A DNA stretch of 64,000 nucleotides from Acinetobacter sp. P8-3-8 (GCF_000214135.1 NZ_AFIE01000003.1:109550-173549); one strand, 5' to 3'. Positions 42,334-52,007 are shown, counted from the first letter of the stretch. The notes: generated by a model not told the origin, from the sequence alone. Made by a program: numbers and translations.

Positions 42334-44532
42334 ATGCAAGAACCTGTAAATAAAAGATCAGGATTAGGTCTACTCAGTTATCTCTGGAATGAGTGGTTCT
42401 CAACCTTTTCCATACTTATCCTGCTTCTTCTGACCCTCATTATTGGGACAGGAGATATGATTCATGGGCAAATGCTTCGTTTCGGTGAAAAACTTTACGG
42501 AAATGAACAAGTAGGAATGCAGTATTCTTACTTAAGAGCTGAGCCACAAAAACCTTCTTGTGATCGCAATTTAAATATTGATGCGCTTGTTAAAGAAAAA
42601 ATGCAGCAGGAAGCCAATGATCCTGATGTTGCATTTTTTGGTGTAACGCCTGAAGCTGACATTAGACAGTCATTTATGGCTGCGCAACAAGAATGTGAAG
42701 GGAAATTCGCTTTCTATGATAAATCCATAAAATATATGGAAGAACATACGACGATTCGTGCTTATCGTACGATGGAAACAGGGTTCTTCTGGATTTTGAA
42801 ATGGGGTGTTGAAAACCGAGTTATTCTTCTTGTACTGATGGTGATGATTGCTGCAATTACAGCATCATTGAAAATGCACCATATTGGTCTACGCCCAGCA
42901 AGAACTAAGCTCGATCACAAAGTTTACTCTATTGCCATGATCGTGGGTAACTCATTCTTGAGTTTCTCGGTGTTTAGCCAATACCGTTCAGTATTAAATT
43001 CAGGGGTTATTTCTACCTTTGAAACGCTGGCTGTATACTGGTTATGGATGTTCTTATTCGTCAGCTTGGCTGTCATTAGTTTGTATCAGTTGTTCCGTAC
43101 TCCGCCGAATGCAGAAGAAGGCGGCAAGTTTGGACTCGCTTTATTGTGTATTCCTTTATATGCCTTTATGGCCATTATCACAGGGATCGCATTTACATTC
43201 TTTATGGATTATCCAATGGGACAAGGGATTTACCTTGGCTTCTTGGTTGAATTCTCAGGAATTTTCTTAAACTTAGCATTGTTTATTTGGGCAGGTATGT
43301 TGCTGACCCAAACACGTGTTATGGATTTGTTCTTGGCAATTCTTCGTCCATGGAACCTTGCTCCTGAAACATTGACTTGGATCATCTTAATTGGTGCTGC
43401 AATCCCTACCGCTTATACAGGTGCTTCTGGTATCTTTGTTGTTGCGGCTGGTGCGATCATTTATAAAGAAGTGTGGAACTCTGGTGCACGTCGTCAATAC
43501 GCACTTGCTGTATCTGCAATGTCAGGTTCATTGGGTGTAGTGTTACGTCCATGTATTCTGGTGATTCTGATTTCAATGTTAGATAGTCGCCATGTAACCT
43601 CTGATGAATTATTTGATCATGGTATTTATGTTTTCTGGTTAACAGCGTTTATTTTCCTTGGTGTGTCTTTACTCCTTGCAGAAAACAAATTCCGTATTAA
43701 TTCACCAAAAATTGCTGTACCGGGTATGCTTCGTGCATTTGTACCTGTGATTCCATATATTGTGATTGCGATTATTGTTATCGGATTCTATAAGTATGGA
43801 CTAGACACGCAAATGGATGAGTTCACAGCGCCTGTGATTCTTCCAATCATGCTCTTGGCATTTATCTTATTTGATAAAGTTTTAGGAGATAAGTTACCTG
43901 TCCCTGAAAATCCAAATAGAGCTTTAGAGCTTGAGCATGAGCGTAAATCGGAATACTTACGTGAACATGGTGAAGATGCTGAGAAGAAGCGTAGTTTTGG
44001 TAGCGCAATTCGTTTTGCAACCTCTGAAAGTGTAGGACATATCGGTGCCTTAATTATTCTTATGGCATTGTCAGTGAGTATTGGTGGTCTGATTGAACGT
44101 AGTGAAATTGTGACATTAATACCAACACATCTTGGTAGTATCTTGATTACACTTGGTTTCATGGCGTTATTACTTGCTTTAATCGGTATGACGACAGATC
44201 CATTTGGTGCAGTAATTCTAGTTGCTACAACTGTTGCTCCAGTAGCCTTTGCAAATGGTATCCATCCAATTCACTTCTGGATGGTTGTATTGGTTGCCTT
44301 CGAATTTGGTTATGTAACACCACCTGTGGCACTGAACCACTTACTGACACGAATGTCGGTCGGTGATGCTGAGGTCGCCGCCGCAGATGCTGAGGCAAAA
44401 GCTAAATATACGAGCTTCTATTATCGTTATGAACGTTGGATTTTACCGATGGTTGTATTGTTCTCAGCTTTAGTCATCGTGACTTACATACCTTACTTCT
44501 TCAATCTATTTGATTGGTATCCAAACAAATAA
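42334..44532 (+). CDS. TRAP transporter large permease (DctM-like, probable DctQM fusion)
   Basis: The 732-residue membrane protein belongs to the TRAP-T large permease group, with many hydrophobic helices. Characteristic stretches are GAAIPTAYTGASGIFVVAAGAI near residue 355 and LGFMALLLALIGMTTDPFGAVILVATTVAPVA near residue 610. The first helix (near residue 20) is followed by an unusual periplasmic-looking region of about 120 residues containing cysteines (PSCDRN, QQECEGKF). The N-terminal half probably covers the small (DctQ) subunit. TRAP transporters use ion gradients and a periplasmic binding protein to import organic acids. No DctP gene accompanies it in the window. Ligand unknown. Confidence 0.85.
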   Translation: MQEPVNKRSGLGLLSYLWNEWFSTFSILILLLLTLIIGTGDMIHGQMLRFGEKLYGNEQVGMQYSYLRAEPQKPSCDRNLNIDALVKEKMQQEANDPDVAFFGVTPEADIRQSFMAAQQECEGKFAFYDKSIKYMEEHTTIRAYRTMETGFFWILKWGVENRVILLVLMVMIAAITASLKMHHIGLRPARTKLDHKVYSIAMIVGNSFLSFSVFSQYRSVLNSGVISTFETLAVYWLWMFLFVSLAVISLYQLFRTPPNAEEGGKFGLALLCIPLYAFMAIITGIAFTFFMDYPMGQGIYLGFLVEFSGIFLNLALFIWAGMLLTQTRVMDLFLAILRPWNLAPETLTWIILIGAAIPTAYTGASGIFVVAAGAIIYKEVWNSGARRQYALAVSAMSGSLGVVLRPCILVILISMLDSRHVTSDELFDHGIYVFWLTAFIFLGVSLLLAENKFRINSPKIAVPGMLRAFVPVIPYIVIAIIVIGFYKYGLDTQMDEFTAPVILPIMLLAFILFDKVLGDKLPVPENPNRALELEHERKSEYLREHGEDAEKKRSFGSAIRFATSESVGHIGALIILMALSVSIGGLIERSEIVTLIPTHLGSILITLGFMALLLALIGMTTDPFGAVILVATTVAPVAFANGIHPIHFWMVVLVAFEFGYVTPPVALNHLLTRMSVGDAEVAAADAEAKAKYTSFYYRYERWILPMVVLFSALVIVTYIPYFFNLFDWYPNK

Positions 44533-44543
44533 AGCTGTAATCC

Positions 44544-44569
44544 AAAAAAGCACCTTCGGGTGCTTTTTT
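44544..44569 (+). terminator. Terminator of the TRAP permease gene
   Basis: AAAAAAGCACC-TTCG-GGTGCTTTTTT, with a UUCG-type tetraloop (44555-44558) and flanking A and T runs, so it can work in both directions. Confidence 0.92.
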
Positions 44570-44735
44570 ATTTGAGCTTAGAATAAGCGGAAAAGGGCAG
44601 TGAAGCGCTATGGTGTAATTGAAGTTGTTGAATACACAACGATATTGAACAAAACCTTTTGTATAAATATTTAATGTTAATGATTATTCAGATGACTTAC
44701 TTTGATGTGAGTTATTATATTTGTAGTATTAATAT

Positions 44736-45109
44736 AACGTCAGTTCGGGATAAACTTTGATGTAAGCTATTGAAAAGATAGATCAGGCACAGCGGAGTCT
44801 TACCATTTAAAAGTCAAATGCAAGGATTAACCCACTTCGTCTTGCACTTCGCTTGAAATATATTTCAATCTTGTTCAGGTTCGACCTGAGAGGTACTACC
44901 TCGCCAAGGCTTTCGGGATGAGTGGCACTGCCACGCAAGGGCAAAACCATTTGTCAGTCGCCAACTCGACAGATACTATCAAGTACCTAATATATTGCAA
45001 AAACAGTATATTACAGATCTTGCGGAATATATTCCTCATGCCTCGAACAATGCGACTGACGTTTCCGCGTATCAGATAGTTGAGAACATATCTTATCTCG
45101 AACTCGATT
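44736..45109 (+). mobile_element. MITE-like repeat, copy C, long variant of 374 bp
   Basis: It begins AACGTCAGTTCGGGATAA and ends TTATCTCGAACTCGATT. It has an exact 5-bp duplication AATAT at 44731-44735 and 45110-45114. The usual CCTACTTTTC hairpin is replaced by a segment about 75 bp longer with its own palindromes: TTGAAATATATTTCAA (44853-44868), GAGGTA-C-TACCTC (44890-44902) and GTGGC-ACT-GCCAC (44922-44934). It shares GGAATATATTCC (45024-45035) with copy D. It sits in the convergent gap between the TRAP gene and the gene at 45348; the rest of that gap shows nothing. Confidence 0.87.
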
Positions 45110-45284
45110 AATATACATATTTATAATTAAAAGTAATGAAATCAGCAGCTAAGTCTAGTTCAGATTTTTAGTTTTTGAAAATAGTTGGTCTTAGTCAATG
45201 TTCAATGTTTCAAGTTGAAAATATTGGTTTATCAGCATCTTAACGAGGCTACACAAATAGCATTTCATGCGAATTTAAGAGCCA

Positions 45285-45319
45285 AAAAAAGCTTTAACCA
45301 CATGTGTTAAAGCTTTTTT
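45285..45319 (-). terminator. Terminator of the prlC-yheV transcription unit
   Basis: AAAAAAGCTTTAAC (45285-45298) and GTTAAAGCTTTTTT (45306-45319) form a perfect 14-bp stem with a 7-nt loop, A/T runs on both sides. Confidence 0.9.
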
Positions 45320-45347
45320 ATTTATCTACTGACTGAGCTAAATTACT

Positions 45348-45791
45348 TTAAGCTTTTGCTTGAGTTGCCAATTGCTGTTCAAGTAATTTGACTTGTTCTT
45401 CTTTTAATTTAATCAATTGGTCTGCGTCGGCATGTTGTGACTTGAGATTGTGTTGCTGTTCATCTAATTGTTTTTGAATATCATCTAATTTAGCAACTTC
45501 TTCTTTAGCTAAACTGGCATTTTGAGGAACCTGATCTTTTAAAATAGATGCGTTGACGAGTTCAGTATTTGTAGGCGTTGATGATGCATTTTCTTGTACT
45601 GGCTGTGCAACAGGTGGCGTAGCAACTTCAGGTTTTTTCTTAACAGCAACAGGTTGGTTAAACTGATCGTTGACTTGATTACTTTTATGATCATTATTTA
45701 GCCAAAATAAAGCCGTAATTAATACAGTTAACGCAATTAAAGCCCCAGCAATGATCCATATTAACTTAGAGTTATCTCTTTCTATACGCAT
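45348..45791 (-). CDS. Single-span membrane protein with coiled-coil tail, unknown function
   Basis: The 147-residue protein has a short basic start (MRIERDNSK), one transmembrane helix (LIWIIAGALIALTVLITALF, about residues 10-30), a Pro/Ala/Val-rich linker (residues 50-70) and a charged Gln/Lys/Glu-rich coiled coil (QKQLDEQQHNLKSQ to LKEEQVKLLEQQL). This suggests an inner-membrane protein with a periplasmic stalk. I do not recognise a family. It follows yheV by 14 bp in the same direction and is the last gene before a strong terminator, so it is probably co-transcribed with yheV and perhaps prlC. Confidence 0.65.
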   Translation of the reverse strand: MRIERDNSKLIWIIAGALIALTVLITALFWLNNDHKSNQVNDQFNQPVAVKKKPEVATPPVAQPVQENASSTPTNTELVNASILKDQVPQNASLAKEEVAKLDDIQKQLDEQQHNLKSQHADADQLIKLKEEQVKLLEQQLATQAKA

Positions 45792-45805
45792 TTTATTCGG
45801 TCCAG

Positions 45806-46021
45806 TTATTTTGAAGAACGAGGCTTGAATTGAATAACCCCAATCTCATCTGGTGTGGCTGGTTCTTCAGGCGCATCTACATGCGTAGGGCGATTTTCAG
45901 AGTATCCACACTCGATGCATTCAATCCATTCAGCATCGCCTTGGGTGAGCATAACAATACGATCCATCGCTTCACATTTTGGACACTTTGCGCCAGCAAT
46001 GAAACGACGTTTGATATTCAT
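45806..46021 (-). CDS. yheV: YheV-family zinc ribbon protein
   Basis: This 71-residue protein has two CxxC pairs (CPKCEAMDRI at residue 13 and CIECGYSEN at residue 35) forming a zinc ribbon, a pattern typical of YheV (DUF2387). The basic start (MNIKRRFIAGAKCPKC) and the tail VIQFKPR also match. Its function is not established. It lies 47 bp after prlC, a common proteobacterial arrangement, and 14 bp before the coiled-coil membrane protein. Confidence 0.85.
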   Translation of the reverse strand: MNIKRRFIAGAKCPKCEAMDRIVMLTQGDAEWIECIECGYSENRPTHVDAPEEPATPDEIGVIQFKPRSSK

Positions 46022-46068
46022 ATACCCACCACACTTAAATCAATTTTGACCGTTAGTTTAAGCGTTGT

Positions 46069-48096
46069 TTAATGGTTCGTCCAACCCTGATGACGTAATA
46101 ATGCGTCAATTTTTGGTTCACGCCCGCGGAAATTGATAAATGCGTCAAGTGCTGTGTCTTTTCCGCCAACTGCTAGAATATTCTTGCGAAATTCTTGTCC
46201 AGTTTGTGTGTTAAAAACACCCTCATTTTCAAATCGATCAAAGGCATCACTGGCTAAAACTTCAGCCCATTTATATGAATAATAACCTGCAGCATAACCA
46301 CCTGCGAAAATATGACTAAAGCTATTTTGGAAACGGTTATAGCTTGCTGTCGGTAGTACCGCATATTTATGGCGAATGTCATCTAGTGTCGCCTGGATTT
46401 GCGTTGTATCTAAAGCAGGGGTGAGCTTATGAATGGTCAAATCAAACAATGCAAATTCAATCTGACGCAAACTTTGCATACCTGACTGGAAGAAACGCGC
46501 ATTCAGTAATGCCGTAAGTAAATCATTTGGCAATGTTTCTTGGGATTCAATATGCTCGCTAATTAACGCTAAACTTTCAGTATCCCAAGTCCAAAACTCC
46601 ATGAACTGGCTTGGTAATTCAACAGCATCCCACGCCACACCATGTGTACCCGCCACAGAAATATTATCTACTTCGGTAAGCATGTGATGTAAACCATGAC
46701 CAAACTCATGGAACAGCGTATTCACCTCATCATGGGTTAACAGAGCTGGTTGATTGCCTACAGGTGGGGTGAAATTACCCACCATGTAACAGATAGGTTT
46801 TTGTAGCCCGTGTTCTGTTTGCATACGAGAACGGAAACCACTCATCCATGCACCACCACGTTTGCCATTGCGTGCGTAGAGGTCAAAATAGAAACCACCA
46901 ATCACAGTACCTTGATCTTCAAGCTCATAATAATGCGCATCTGGATGCCAAAGTGGTGCTTCACGCTCAACCACATTGATGCCATATAAACGCTGAACCA
47001 CGTTGAATAAACCTTGAATCACTTTTGGTGCAGGGAAGTAGGGCTTTAAATCTTCTTGAGAAAGATTGAATTTTTGTACTTTTAATTTTTCAGAATAATA
47101 GGTGCTATCCCACGGTTGTAATTCATCAATACCATCCAATTGAGCAATGGCTTTGAGTTCCTCAATTTCTTTTAAAGCCGGCGCTCGAGCATGTTCAGCA
47201 AGATCAACCAAGAATTTATCTACAGTAGCAACATCAGGTGCCATTTTCGAAGCTAATGAATACTCTGCATAGTTGTCAAAACCTAAAAGTTTGGCCATTT
47301 CCTGACGTAAACTGAGAATTTCAACCATTACAGAGGCATTGTCATATTGCTGATCATCAGCCTGATCAGATGCACGTGTGGTATAGGCCTTATATAACTC
47401 TTCACGTAATTCACGATCTTGAGCATAGGTCATTATTGCCAAATAAGATGGAATGTCGAGCGTTGCAACGGGCTGATCTAAATCACGTTGTTGACCATAT
47501 TGTTTTAATAATTCAACACTGCTTTGCGGTAAGCCTTTTAGCTGATCTTCGCTTAATGGTTTGCTATACGCTTGGGTTGAATCTAATACATGATTAGAAA
47601 AATCAGAAGAAAGTTGTGATAAACGTGCTGAAATTTCTGCATAGCGTTTTTTAGCATCACCTTCTAATGCTACACCTGACAATTTAAAATCACGTAAAGC
47701 TAATTTAATGGCACTTTGTTGTGCGCTTGGTAAGTCAGTGAAGATGACATTGTCATAAATGTGTTGATAGCTTTGATATAGAGGAACGTGTTGTCCAAGC
47801 TGTGTGTAATATTCACTTAAACTTGGTAATAGTGATTGATACACTTCACGGGTTTCTACGTTGTTCATCACGGCATTTAAATGTGACAAAATGCCCCATG
47901 ATTCACTCATATTGTTTTCTAAAGTATCAATATTTTCTAATACTTGTAGCTGTTGTTGAATGCTGTCTGGTACTTGAGTCAGTTCATTTAAAAAGTGCTG
48001 ACCATTTTGAATGGCTTGCTCAATATTTTGTTTCAGTTGGTCTAAGCTAATTTGATCAAATTGTGGTACAGGCAGAGTCGCCTTTTCTAATGTCAT
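46069..48096 (-). CDS. prlC: Oligopeptidase A (M3 metallopeptidase)
   Basis: This 675-residue zinc peptidase of the thimet oligopeptidase family degrades signal-peptide fragments and other short peptides in the cytoplasm. The zinc site HEFGHGLHHML is near residue 460 with the third ligand glutamate about 25 residues downstream (WDAVELPSQFME). The N-terminal helical lobe and length agree with E. coli PrlC (680). The start MTLEKATLPVPQFDQ is at 48096. It heads a unit with yheV and the gene at 45348. Confidence 0.95.
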   Translation of the reverse strand: MTLEKATLPVPQFDQISLDQLKQNIEQAIQNGQHFLNELTQVPDSIQQQLQVLENIDTLENNMSESWGILSHLNAVMNNVETREVYQSLLPSLSEYYTQLGQHVPLYQSYQHIYDNVIFTDLPSAQQSAIKLALRDFKLSGVALEGDAKKRYAEISARLSQLSSDFSNHVLDSTQAYSKPLSEDQLKGLPQSSVELLKQYGQQRDLDQPVATLDIPSYLAIMTYAQDRELREELYKAYTTRASDQADDQQYDNASVMVEILSLRQEMAKLLGFDNYAEYSLASKMAPDVATVDKFLVDLAEHARAPALKEIEELKAIAQLDGIDELQPWDSTYYSEKLKVQKFNLSQEDLKPYFPAPKVIQGLFNVVQRLYGINVVEREAPLWHPDAHYYELEDQGTVIGGFYFDLYARNGKRGGAWMSGFRSRMQTEHGLQKPICYMVGNFTPPVGNQPALLTHDEVNTLFHEFGHGLHHMLTEVDNISVAGTHGVAWDAVELPSQFMEFWTWDTESLALISEHIESQETLPNDLLTALLNARFFQSGMQSLRQIEFALFDLTIHKLTPALDTTQIQATLDDIRHKYAVLPTASYNRFQNSFSHIFAGGYAAGYYSYKWAEVLASDAFDRFENEGVFNTQTGQEFRKNILAVGGKDTALDAFINFRGREPKIDALLRHQGWTNH

Positions 48097-48311
48097 GCGG
48101 TTAAACCAAATTATTGACTAAGTTATCAATAGATGTAGGGCTTTTGGTAGGGGAAATCAAGTGACAATATGGTAAATTTATTGAGCATTTCACAGCCTTT
48201 ATCTTGAATATGATGGATTTTTCCTGAAAAACGACAAGGTTTGAATTTTCATGATTTTATTCCTAAGTTATTAGAGTGGATATTCATGAGTCATAAAACA
48301 AAGGGAAATAT

Positions 48312-49117
48312 GTGATGATACAAGAAAGGTATTTTTTAGAAATAGAAAGTTTTAGTCATGATCGTGGACCAGAAATAGAACTTGTTTGTGCGATTGAAGT
48401 TCATGACTTTGAACTTAAAAAAGATCAAATTATTTTTAAAAATTGCTTAAACTCTAAAATCTTGTATGAAATGACAGAATTGAATCTACTCAAAAGAAGT
48501 AAGAAAGTTACAGGTTATAGTTTTTGCTTGAATTCTAAACTATATGATCATCAAAGATGCATTTCAGATTATCTAGGGTTCCCTTATGAATTTAACTATA
48601 CTGAATCGGATTTGACTATTTATGATTTCAGCAATGTTGAATGTGACGAAGATGATCATCAATCCTTAAGAGAAAGAGTTGATTTTTTCTTAAAGCAAAA
48701 ACAGTTTTTAAAGCTTTTTCTTGAGAATAAAATATTATTAAAACAATGGTTTGGTTTAAATGAATTTGACAAAGAGTGTTGGTTAATAGCCTCTCATAAA
48801 GTTGCTGTTAATCGACAAATGACTGAGCGTATCCCACAAGTTAGCCATATTATTTTAGATGGTCACTATATACATTCGGAAAATGATCTTTATTGCGCTA
48901 TAGGCGAAGAAGTCTGTGGTATTTTTGGTTATATGGGATATACCTCGTCAGCTTTAAGAGACTGTTTAACGAATGATGATCTTCGCCAACTCATTGTCCA
49001 TTAACCATTATATGGAAGAATTTTAAAAGTTCTGAACAAAATTTTAATTGTATGGATGATTTGAATTATTTGGTTCAGTTTTTAAAAGAATACTCAAATT
49101 TAAAGATTGAACTCTAA
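48312..49117 (+). pseudogene. Barstar-domain (immunity-type) protein, broken by a one-base frameshift
   Basis: The open frame from GTG 48312 (ATG at 48315) ends early at TAA 49002, giving 230 residues. The region near residue 180 reads VSHIILDGHYIHSENDLYCA and then YTSSALRDCLTND, matching the barstar fold (strand 1, helix, and the helix that contacts barnase). The missing end continues in the -1 frame at 48998 as PLTIIWKNFKSSEQNF and then NYLVQFLKEYSNLKIEL, ending at TAA 49115-49117. Joining them restores about 268 residues and a complete barstar domain. The N-terminal 170 residues are unlike anything I recognise. No barnase-like toxin is nearby. A sequencing error cannot be excluded. Confidence 0.75.
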
Positions 49118-49128
49118 TCTTTAGCCAT

Positions 49129-49152
49129 AAAAAAGAGAGCCGAAGCTCTCTC
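49129..49152. terminator. Terminator of rnr
   Basis: GAGAGC (49135-49140), loop CGAA, GCTCTC (49145-49150) with six A on the left give, on the minus strand, a stem with a UUCG-type loop followed by TTTTTT. It lies between the barstar-like gene and rnr, which converge. Confidence 0.88.
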
Positions 49153-49186
49153 ATTTTGAAACTATTCCGATGAAGCCATTTAAAAA

Positions 49187-51637
49187 TTACTCGGTCTTAG
49201 CTTTCGCATTAGACTTTTTCTTTTTCGCCTTAGCCTTTTTCTTCACTTTATCTTTAACCTTCGTTTCAGACTTTGTTGAAGGACTTGCACTAGGTTTTTT
49301 ATTGTAAGAACTGGGCTTTCCTTTGGATTTTTTCTTTCGAATGGGACGTTCTCCATCTTCACTGACTTTTGCATCGCTAGATTCAGATTTTACTTTGGTT
49401 GGACGTTCAGAAAAAACTTCTTCTTTTGCAGTTGCTTTGGCAACACGAGGTGCACGACTACGAATCGCACGACCTGCATGAGAAAGTTGCTGTAACAACT
49501 CAAAGTCAATCTTACGTTCTTCAAGATTCACGCCAGCGACTTTAATTTTGACTTCATCGCCCAAACCAAAAGTTTGACCACGATTTTGCCCAACTAAGTT
49601 TTGACTTGCTTGATCAAAAACAAAATAGTCATCGCCTAATTGGCTGACATGCACCATACCATCGACATACAAATCTTTGAGTGTGATAAATAAACCAAAC
49701 TCAGCTGTTGCACTGATCACACCGACAAATTCTTCACCCAAATGCTGTTGCATATAGTGGCATTTTAACCATGAAGTAACTGAGCGAGAGGCTTCATCGG
49801 CACGGCGTTCAGTTGCAGAAAAATGTTCACCTGCATCATCTAAAGCAGCACCTGAAAGTGGCGATGGTTTTTGTGTTAAATGTGCCTTAATTGCACGGTG
49901 CAATAGCAAGTCAGGATAACGACGAATAGGTGAGGTAAAGTGTGTATACGCTTCATAAGCCAAACCATAATGACCTACATTTTTTGCGCCATAAAAAGCT
50001 TGCATCATTGAACGGAGCAATACCGCATGAATACTTGGTGCATCAATACGGTCTTTGGTTGCTTCAATAACGGCTTGATAATCCGCTTGAGTCGGCTGTT
50101 CTGGAAATTTTAAGCCCAGTAATTTCACAAAATCACGAACTTTTTGAATACGTGAGAACTCAGGCGCTTCATGCACACGGTATAACATTGGAATATCATG
50201 CTTTAAGCAATATTCCGCTGCGGCAACGTTGGCAAGCAACATGCATTCTTCAATCAGTTTGTGTGCAACATTACGTGAACGAGGTAGGATTTCATTAATT
50301 CCACCTAATTCATCAAACGTCATATAGGTTTCAACGGTTTCAAATTCCATTGCATGACGTTCAGCACGTAAGCCTTTTAAAGTTTCATACAATTGATACA
50401 AAGTATTCAATGATTTACGTACATCACGATCTTCAGGAACAGCAGTGCTGTCGCCGTCAAAATATTGTGCAACTTGGGTATAGGTTAAACGTGCCTTTGA
50501 ATGCATCACCGATGGATAAAATTCAAATTTAGTCACTTTACCTGCACGACTTAAATTTAAATCACACACCATACACAAACGGTCAACGTGTGGATTTAAA
50601 GAACACAAGCCATTAGAAAGTGCTTCGGGAAGCATGGGTAATACATAATGTGGAAAATATACCGATGTACCACGTTCTTGCGCTTCATCATCCAAAGGCT
50701 TACCTGAACGGACATAGTGACTCACATCTGCGATAGCAACAACCACACGATAACCACCACCTGGACGTTTTTCAGCATAGACTGCATCATCGAAATCACG
50801 TGCATCTTCACCATCAATGGTGACCAAGGGTAAATCACGTATATCAATACGACCTGCATGATCTTGAGCACTTGGTTCTTTAAAGCTTTCAGCTTCTTTG
50901 ACTACTTCTTCTGGAAATTCATAAGGTAAACCATATTCTAAAATGGTTTGTGGGATAATAATTTCAGTATCCGCTTTATCTGCCATCGATTGAATGACAT
51001 GTCCTGTCGCAAAATTATCGCGAGTCGGATAGTCATCAATTTCTACACGTAATGCATCGCCAATTTTAGCTTTGGCATGTTCAATAAGTTCTTTTTCTAA
51101 AGTAATCGGTTGGTGTGCATTGGGATTTGCAGGTTGAATAAAATATTCACCTTCAAATTCTGCAACTTTACCAATCAATTGCTTAATACGACGTTGAGTG
51201 ACTTCGGTAATATAGCCCCAAGCTTTACCTTTACGATCCACCGAGGTTTGTTGGACTTTGACTCGATCACCATGAAAGACTTGGCGTAACTCACGCTCAG
51301 GCAATAAAAATTCATCTTTCTTGCCATCTAAACTGGCAACACCCAAACCTTTTGAGTTGATATAAACAGTTGCATCTAATGTAGGTTGATCTGCCATGAG
51401 CTGATATTTAAAACCATCTTTCATTAGCTGACCGTCACGTACCATTGCACTTAAGCGATGGCTGAGCGCATCTATACTTTTTTGATCTGCAATTTCAAAC
51501 AGACTCACAAGGTCTGCATGCGACAGAGATTGTTTTTTTTGCTCAATGATTTCTAAGATGAGCGTACGACTTGGAATAGGATTGTCATAACGTTCAGCTT
51601 CAGCTTTAGCTTCAGGATCGACCCAATTTTTCATCAT
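49187..51637 (-). CDS. rnr: Ribonuclease R
   Basis: This 816-residue 3'-5' exoribonuclease degrades structured RNA and takes part in rRNA quality control. It has N-terminal helix-turn-helix and cold-shock domains, then the RNB catalytic domain with the acidic cluster in GEDARDFDDAVY near residue 273. An S1 domain (GVISATAEFGLFITLKDLYVDG near residue 636) and a long Lys-rich tail (KVKDKVKKKAKAKKKKSN) follow. The tandem MM start leaves one codon of uncertainty. The gene stands alone, with tRNA genes divergent upstream. Confidence 0.97.
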   Translation of the reverse strand: MMKNWVDPEAKAEAERYDNPIPSRTLILEIIEQKKQSLSHADLVSLFEIADQKSIDALSHRLSAMVRDGQLMKDGFKYQLMADQPTLDATVYINSKGLGVASLDGKKDEFLLPERELRQVFHGDRVKVQQTSVDRKGKAWGYITEVTQRRIKQLIGKVAEFEGEYFIQPANPNAHQPITLEKELIEHAKAKIGDALRVEIDDYPTRDNFATGHVIQSMADKADTEIIIPQTILEYGLPYEFPEEVVKEAESFKEPSAQDHAGRIDIRDLPLVTIDGEDARDFDDAVYAEKRPGGGYRVVVAIADVSHYVRSGKPLDDEAQERGTSVYFPHYVLPMLPEALSNGLCSLNPHVDRLCMVCDLNLSRAGKVTKFEFYPSVMHSKARLTYTQVAQYFDGDSTAVPEDRDVRKSLNTLYQLYETLKGLRAERHAMEFETVETYMTFDELGGINEILPRSRNVAHKLIEECMLLANVAAAEYCLKHDIPMLYRVHEAPEFSRIQKVRDFVKLLGLKFPEQPTQADYQAVIEATKDRIDAPSIHAVLLRSMMQAFYGAKNVGHYGLAYEAYTHFTSPIRRYPDLLLHRAIKAHLTQKPSPLSGAALDDAGEHFSATERRADEASRSVTSWLKCHYMQQHLGEEFVGVISATAEFGLFITLKDLYVDGMVHVSQLGDDYFVFDQASQNLVGQNRGQTFGLGDEVKIKVAGVNLEERKIDFELLQQLSHAGRAIRSRAPRVAKATAKEEVFSERPTKVKSESSDAKVSEDGERPIRKKKSKGKPSSYNKKPSASPSTKSETKVKDKVKKKAKAKKKKSNAKAKTE

Positions 51638-51859
51638 GTATTTGGTTTCTAGTCAGAAGATAGGATTAGCATAAGTCATACAGTGCCAGACTGCACGTAA
51701 TTGATTGCAATAATGCGCTTTAAATTTAAGTTTAGGGAGATTTCTTTAAATTTTCATTTAATTAGCAGCATTTAAAGACTAAAAAAACGACAAAATGATG
51801 AAAATTGCTTAAAAAGTATTTAATTGAGTAAAAATCTATAACTTTTTTAGGCTGATGGC

Positions 51860-51888
51860 TTGCTGAAACGAGTTTTACTTTGTATTAT
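51860..51888 (+). promoter_or_regulatory. Promoter of the tRNA-Ser/tRNA-Arg cluster
   Basis: TTGCTG (51860-51865) and TATTAT (51883-51888) with a 17-bp spacer and a GC-rich discriminator (GGCGGC) lie 13 bp before the tRNA-Ser 5' end. Confidence 0.75.
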
Positions 51889-51901
51889 GGCGGCTCGTTA
51901 C

Positions 51902-51991
51902 GGTGAGATGGGTGAGTGGCTGAAACCACATCCCTGCTAAGGATGCATACGGGTAACTGTATCGAGGGTTCGAATCCCTCTCTCACCGCCA
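51902..51991 (+). tRNA. tRNA-Ser (anticodon GCU)
   Basis: This 90-nt gene has a 7-bp acceptor stem GGTGAGA/TCTCACC, discriminator G and encoded CCA. The anticodon loop CTGCTAA gives GCT (51936-51938), flanked by the CATCC/GGATG stem. The long variable arm (ACGGGTAACTGT) is typical of serine tRNA. It reads AGC and AGU codons. Confidence 0.95.
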
Positions 51992-52007
51992 ACGAATAAC
52001 TTATGAT

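Noticed and set aside
48998-49004. Programmed -1 frameshift in the barstar-domain gene
   Set aside because: The site (GTCCATTAACC) has no slippery X-XXY-YYZ heptamer and no clear stimulatory hairpin; a mutation or sequencing error is simpler.
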